From Pseudomonas sp. 8AS (lineage in GTDB: Bacteria; Pseudomonadota; Gammaproteobacteria; Pseudomonadales; Pseudomonadaceae): a stretch of 64,000 nucleotides of DNA. Location of the stretch: contig NZ_LR733406.1 in the NCBI RefSeq assembly GCF_902506505.1, forward strand, positions 2,814,228 to 2,878,227, given 5' to 3'. A program made the position numbers and the translations under genes. Shown here in pieces: positions 60,178 to 64,000 of this stretch. Position 1 is the first letter of the stretch; each line of letters opens with the position of its first letter. The notes beneath the pieces were generated by a model that saw only the letters and a list, made by a program, of their open reading frames with translations, made no database searches and was not told the DNA's origin.

Positions 60178-60317
60178 TGCTGCGTCCTCGCAAGGCGTTG
60201 AAATTGAGCGGAGTCTAGCCAGCCCGGACGGCGCCGAGCAGCACTATCAGAAAGCCGTAGGGGCTGCCATGCAGGCAAATGATGGCGCTAGACTGCGCGC
60301 TCATCTCGGGAGGCGAC

Positions 60318-60746
60318 ATGACACTGACGAACTATCGATTCACCCTGGGGGCCGACGCAACGGCCATGGCGCAGGTGCGTGCCGGCCTGGAAGCCTTCAA
60401 CCAGGCGCAGATCGGCGACTACGCCTATCGCGACTTCGAACTCTATGCCCGCGACAGCGAGAATCAGGTGGTTGGCGGCCTGTTCGGCCACTCCGGCATG
60501 GGCTGGCTGTACATCGACTACCTGTGGCTGGCCGACAGCCAGCGCGGCAGTGGCCTGGGCGCCCACCTGCTGGGCCTGGCCGAGGACGAAGCGCGCCGGC
60601 GCGGCTGCACCGGCGTATTTCTCTATACCTACAGTTTCCAGGCGCCCGGCTTCTACCAGAAACAGGGTTATGAGCAGATGGGCGTACTGGAGGATTGTCC
60701 GCCGGGGCACCAGCGCTTCTACCTGAAGAAGCGCCTACCCGCCTGA
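60318..60746 (+). CDS. GNAT family N-acetyltransferase
   Basis: 142 residues; acetyl-CoA-binding motif A around DSQRGSGLGAHLLGLAED (~75-90), followed by GVFLYTYSFQAPGFYQKQGYEQMG. GGGAGG precedes the ATG at 60318 so the upstream ATG at 60279 is rejected. The substrate is unknown. Convergent with pyrF; 4 bp apart. Confidence 0.88.
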   Translation: MTLTNYRFTLGADATAMAQVRAGLEAFNQAQIGDYAYRDFELYARDSENQVVGGLFGHSGMGWLYIDYLWLADSQRGSGLGAHLLGLAEDEARRRGCTGVFLYTYSFQAPGFYQKQGYEQMGVLEDCPPGHQRFYLKKRLPA

Positions 60747-60755
60747 TCGATCAGG
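60742..60755. terminator. Palindrome at the GNAT / pyrF convergence
   Basis: CCTGATCGATCAGG (60742-60755) is a perfect 14-bp palindrome over the two stop codons; too short in stem to be a strong terminator. Confidence 0.3.
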
Positions 60756-61452
60756 CGCCCTGCAGCTCGGCCACCACGGCAGCCAGCGCCTGGGCCGGGT
60801 CGGCGGCCTGGCTGATCGGCCGGCCGATCACCAGGTAGTCGGAGCCGGCCTTGATGGCGTCGGCCGGGGTGAGGATGCGGCGCTGGTCGTCGGCCGCACT
60901 GCCCGCCGGACGGATGCCCGGGGTGACCAGCTGCAGGGCCGGCTGCGCAGCCTTCAGCGCCGGCGCCTCCTGGGCCGAGCAGACCAGGCCGTCCATCCCG
61001 GCCTGGGCCGCCAGACCGGCCAGGCGCAGCACCTGCTGCTGCGGCTCGATGTCCAGGCCGATGCCGGCCAGGTCCTCGCGTTCCATGCTGGTCAGCACGG
61101 TCACGCCGATCAGCAGCGGTTTGGCGCCGCTCAGCTTGTCCAGCTCGTTGCGGCAGGCCGCCATCATGCGCAGGCCACCGGAGCAATGCACGTTGACCAT
61201 CCACACGCCCAGCTCGGCGGCGGCCTTGACCGCCATGGCCGTGGTGTTGGGGATATCGTGGAATTTCAGGTCGAGGAACACTTCGAAACCCTTGCTCTGC
61301 AGGGTCTCGACCACCGCCGGGCCGCTACGGGTGAACAGTTCCTTGCCCACCTTGAGCCGGCACTGCGCCGGGTCGAGCCGTTCGGCCAGGGCCAGGGCGG
61401 CATCGCGGGAGGGGAAGTCGAGGGCAACGATAATCGGGGACTGGCAGGACAT
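60751..61452 (-). CDS. pyrF: Orotidine-5'-phosphate decarboxylase
   Basis: 233 residues, TIM-barrel OMP decarboxylase (last step of UMP synthesis). Catalytic stretch [15 protein letters not shown] (~60-74), and VTPGIRPAG with GRPISQA for phosphate binding. Motifs and length are standard. Confidence 0.96.
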   Translation of the reverse strand: MSCQSPIIVALDFPSRDAALALAERLDPAQCRLKVGKELFTRSGPAVVETLQSKGFEVFLDLKFHDIPNTTAMAVKAAAELGVWMVNVHCSGGLRMMAACRNELDKLSGAKPLLIGVTVLTSMEREDLAGIGLDIEPQQQVLRLAGLAAQAGMDGLVCSAQEAPALKAAQPALQLVTPGIRPAGSAADDQRRILTPADAIKAGSDYLVIGRPISQAADPAQALAAVVAELQGA

Positions 61453-61519
61453 GACGGGCTCGCTGGCAAATCGGAACGCGGCGCATTGTAGCGCAGGCCG
61501 CCGGCAGCGTCAGAGCGGA

Positions 61520-62254
61520 CTAGCCATCCAGGGCCAGGGCGGTCATGAAGCCGGCCAGGGTGATCAGCCCGGTCAGCGCATGGGTGCTGGAAAAGGCCTC
61601 GGGAATCAGCGTATCGACCAGCATGCACATGACCGCCCCGGCGGAGAAGCTCAGGGCCACCCCCAGCCACAGCGGCGGCAGCTCGGCGAACAGCGCCGGA
61701 CCGGCCATGGCCGCCAGCCCGGAAAGCAGCACGATCACGCCCCACAGGCCAAAGATATAGGCCTTGCTATGCCCTTCGGCGCGCAGGCCGTTGGCGCTGG
61801 CCAGGCTTTCCGGCAGGTTGGAGAGGAAGATCGCCACCAGCAGCATCTGGCTCACCGAGCCGCCATCGATCAGACCCAGGCCCAGGCCGAGGGATTCCGG
61901 AATGCCGTCGAGAAAGGCCCCGGCGGCAATCAGCAGGCCGAGCATGGAGGTGCGCCGGCCCACCCGGCGGCGGTGCTGGTATTCGATGCGGTCCAGCCAC
62001 TCGTCGATCACCACGAACAGCGCGCCACCGCAGAGCAGGCCCAGCAGGGTCGCCGTGAGCCCACCCAGACGGCGCGCCTCGGGGATCTGTTCGAAGCACA
62101 TGGCGCCGATCAGCACGCCACTGCCATAAGCCATGATGGTCGCCACCACGCGTTTCGACAGGTTCAGGTAAACCCCGAACAGCGCGCCGAGCAACAGGCT
62201 GCTGGCCGCCACCAGCCCCCACAGGCCGGCTTGCATCGTTATGCTTGTTGCCAC
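61520..62254 (-). CDS. ZIP family metal transporter
   Basis: 244 residues, eight membrane segments: AAGAFLDGIPESLGLGLGL and LSNLPESLASANGL carry the E/D and E of the ZIP metal site in TM4 and TM5. Likely imports Zn or another divalent cation. Uncoupled from neighbours. Confidence 0.88.
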   Translation of the reverse strand: MATSITMQAGLWGLVAASSLLLGALFGVYLNLSKRVVATIMAYGSGVLIGAMCFEQIPEARRLGGLTATLLGLLCGGALFVVIDEWLDRIEYQHRRRVGRRTSMLGLLIAAGAFLDGIPESLGLGLGLIDGGSVSQMLLVAIFLSNLPESLASANGLRAEGHSKAYIFGLWGVIVLLSGLAAMAGPALFAELPPLWLGVALSFSAGAVMCMLVDTLIPEAFSSTHALTGLITLAGFMTALALDG

Positions 62255-62367
62255 GTCCTGCTCCCTTCACTGCTCGGCCAGCTTAACCCTGGCGGCTGCA
62301 CCTGGCACTGCGCCAGATCAGCCGTACGGGGTTAGACTGTGCGCCCCGTTCCCGCGCAGCATGCCCC

Positions 62368-62811
62368 ATGGCCCGTCTCACACTCGACTTTTCCCGGCAG
62401 AGCTTCTGCTACAGCAGCCACATGACCGTGCGCAGCACCGATATCAACGCCGCCAACCACCTCAGCAACGACTCGATGATCTCGATGATTTCCGAGGCAC
62501 GGGCGCGTTTCCTGTTCGACTTCGGCATCCGCGAAACCTCCGCCAGCGGCCCCGGCATCATCGTCACCGATCTGGCCACCATGTACCGCGCCGAAGCCCA
62601 TGCCCGCGACCAGCTGCTGTTCGAGGTCGGCGTGATGGATTTCAACCGCTACGGCGGCGACATCATCTTCCGCATCACGCGCCCGGCCGATGGCACGCTG
62701 ATCGCCCTGGCCAAATCCGGCTTCGTGTTCTTCGACTACAGCCTGGGCAAGGTGGTCGAGATGCCCGCGGATTTTCGCGCGACCTTTCCCACGGTCAACT
62801 GGCTGGCCTGA
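62368..62811 (+). CDS. Acyl-CoA thioesterase (4HBT hotdog family)
   Basis: 147 residues, single hotdog domain with VRSTDINAANHLSNDSMI (~21-38; the 4HBT Asp) and VEVGVMDFNRYGGDIIF-type strand. Family enzymes hydrolyse acyl-CoA or related thioesters; substrate unknown. Confidence 0.85.
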   Translation: MARLTLDFSRQSFCYSSHMTVRSTDINAANHLSNDSMISMISEARARFLFDFGIRETSASGPGIIVTDLATMYRAEAHARDQLLFEVGVMDFNRYGGDIIFRITRPADGTLIALAKSGFVFFDYSLGKVVEMPADFRATFPTVNWLA

Positions 62812-62889
62812 AGCTGGCGAACCTTTGGTGAACGCTCTAGGGTTAAAACCGCACTGCCCGCCTAGAGGCATTCACCGAGGAGCCCGACC

Positions 62890-63366
62890 GTGCCCAACCT
62901 TTCCCCAGCCCGTACCCTGCTGCTCTGCTGCCTGACCGGCCTGCCCCTGGCCAGCCAGGCAGAGCCCTCCGCCGAGCGTGGCCGCTACCTGGTGCAGGTA
63001 TCCGGCTGCAACGATTGCCATACCTCCGGCTACATCCTGGCGCCAGACAAGGTGCCGGAAAGCGCCTGGCTACTGGGTGACAGCCTGGGCTGGAGCGGCC
63101 CCTGGGGCACCACCTACGCCAGCAACCTGCGCCTTGTGCTGCCCAAGCTCTCGGAAGAACAGTGGCTGCAGCTGGCGCGCAATGCCAACTACCGCCCGCC
63201 GATGCCCAGCCACGCCCTGCGCATCATGGAGGAAGACGATCTGCGCAGCATCCATCGCTTCGCCAAGCAGCTCGGTGAAGCCGGTCAACCTGCACCGGCC
63301 GCCCTGCCACCCGGGCAGGCCGCCGCGGGGCCGGTGGTGCAGTTCCCCATGCCGCCGGCGCAATAA
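62890..63366 (+). CDS. Periplasmic cytochrome c-like protein
   Basis: 158 residues with a signal peptide (1-~24, LLLCCLTGLPLASQA). One c-type heme site CNDCH (~40) and Met candidates after it (PPMPSHALRIM). GTG start at 62890 with GAGGAG upstream. C-terminus is Pro/Ala-rich. Could be a subunit or electron carrier for an alcohol or other dehydrogenase; no partner is nearby. Confidence 0.82.
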   Translation: MPNLSPARTLLLCCLTGLPLASQAEPSAERGRYLVQVSGCNDCHTSGYILAPDKVPESAWLLGDSLGWSGPWGTTYASNLRLVLPKLSEEQWLQLARNANYRPPMPSHALRIMEEDDLRSIHRFAKQLGEAGQPAPAALPPGQAAAGPVVQFPMPPAQ

Positions 63367-63866
63367 CCCGGGCGCGGCCTGCATCGCGCCGCTGGCGACG
63401 GCAGGCGCTTCGACGGCGCCCGGCACGGGGCTGGCGGCAAGAACCCGGCCCTCGCCTCAATAAGGTGCGCAGCACAGGCAATCCGCACCGGATTGAGCCA
63501 GGCGGCAGCGCGCCCTCCCTCGCAAGCCCCTGTTTCAGGGCGTTTCGCCAGCTTGGCCCAGCTCTTGCTGTAGGACTGCCATAGGCAACCAACGGCGGCT
63601 GCCCTACTTACGACAAAGGCGTCGCACCACCCCGCTTCCGGCGATCAGGTGGTGCGGCGCCTTTTGCGTTTCAGCCCCAACGCCTGGGGTGGGTCGACGG
63701 GCCGCGATCCGGACGTCGACCGGTAACTCTCTCAATCTGGCTGCGGCTTCGGCCTCAGGGCCGGGCGTCACAAGCGCCCGGCTTCGCCCGGCGGCTGCCG
63801 GCGATGTGCCCACGATCACATCGACCGACAGCCGACCGGGACTCTCATTTGCTGACGAGGTGTTGG
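63367..63866 (+). promoter_or_regulatory. 500-nt leader with terminator upstream of the nitrate transporter
   Basis: No protein gene is seen. Structures in order: CTCAAT/ATTGAG with GGTGCG/CGCACC (63456-63497); a strong hairpin GGCGTCGCACCACC (63618-63631) / 63648-63661 followed by TTTTGCGTTT, an intrinsic terminator; GCCGGGCG (63760-63767) / CGCCCGGC (63775-63782); and CGATGTG (63802-63808) / CACATCG (63817-63823). Known: nitrate-assimilation genes of pseudomonads are controlled by the NasT/NasS antitermination system acting on a leader. The terminator 200 nt before the start fits this. Confidence 0.5.
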
Positions 63867-64000
63867 ATGAATACAAGTTTCTGGAAAGCCGGCCACGCAC
63901 CGACGCTGTTCGCCGCCTTCCTCTATTTCGACCTGAGCTTCATGGTCTGGTACGTGCTCGGCCCGCTGGGCGTGCAGATCGCCAGCGACCTGGGCCTGAC
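63867..64000 (+). CDS. MFS nitrate/nitrite transporter, 5' part (NasA/NarK type)
   Basis: Only the first 44 residues lie in the window (MNTSFWKAGHAPTLFAAFL and onwards), ending in LGVQIASDLGL. The beginning of TM1, YFDLSFMVWYVLGPL, is typical of nitrate transporters of the NarK/NasA type. GAGG (63857-63860) precedes the ATG at 63867. The long leader containing a terminator suggests nitrate-responsive control. The 3' part is outside the window. Confidence 0.8.
   Translation, partial: MNTSFWKAGHAPTLFAAFLYFDLSFMVWYVLGPLGVQIASDLGL

Overview
The window looks like a chromosomal segment of a gamma-proteobacterium of the genus Pseudomonas or a close relative. The grounds are high GC and G/C-rich third codon positions, the liu leucine-catabolism cluster led by a MerR-type liuR, a methionine-salvage/aroC/prmB/smr/folE block whose order I remember from P. 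aeruginosa, a PilU-like pilus ATPase, and short palindromic intergenic repeats of the kind common in pseudomonads. No rRNA, complete tRNA, CRISPR, prophage or transposase gene was seen. About 64 protein genes are supported, nearly all intact housekeeping, transport or catabolic genes; the last one runs off the right end.

Layout. (1) 1-7035: a TerC-family membrane protein behind a structured leader, a large DUF1631-GGDEF-EAL protein, an acyl-CoA dehydrogenase and a divergent LysR regulator. (2) 7036-12062: two adjacent but different bufferin-type RiPP operons. Each has a secreted Cys-rich precursor, a DUF692/MNIO iron oxidase and a DUF2063 partner; the second also has a DoxX membrane protein. 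The two promoter regions share a spaced motif (TGTAAC-N22-ATGG). This is the most notable system in the window and probably makes copper-binding modified peptides. (3) 12063-21557: liuRABCDE plus acetoacetyl-CoA synthetase, a full route from isovaleryl-CoA to acetoacetyl-CoA and acetyl-CoA, headed by strong LiuR-type operators and interrupted by palindromic repeats. (4) 21588-30256: a Fic protein, a secreted hypothetical, a thymidine/AMP phosphorylase coupled to a PRPP-synthetase-like gene, a PilU-like ATPase, parvulin, YjbR and ABC-F genes. (5) 30270-35276: a livKHMGF branched-chain amino-acid importer, which fits with the liu cluster. (6) 35599-43934: DUF1993, a CSD-DUF1294 protein, UppP, a chemoreceptor, and a di-heme oxygenase/peroxidase paired with a catalase-fold protein. 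(7) 43996-52797: mtnCDB, an MFS gene, aroC, prmB, an isochorismatase-like protein lacking its Cys, smr and folE. A 268-bp MITE-like element sits immediately before the smr start codon. (8) 52941-64000: glutaredoxin/GST, an aminotransferase divergent from a MarR regulator, LysE, BenE and BASS transporters, SDR, GNAT, pyrF, ZIP, a thioesterase, a cytochrome c, and the start of a nitrate transporter behind a 500-nt leader containing a terminator.

Working together: Liv imports Leu/Ile/Val, and liuABCDE with the synthetase (and possibly the orphan acyl-CoA dehydrogenase) burns leucine carbon. The bufferin operons probably buffer copper in the envelope. All functions are read from sequence motifs and family knowledge; no database search was run.
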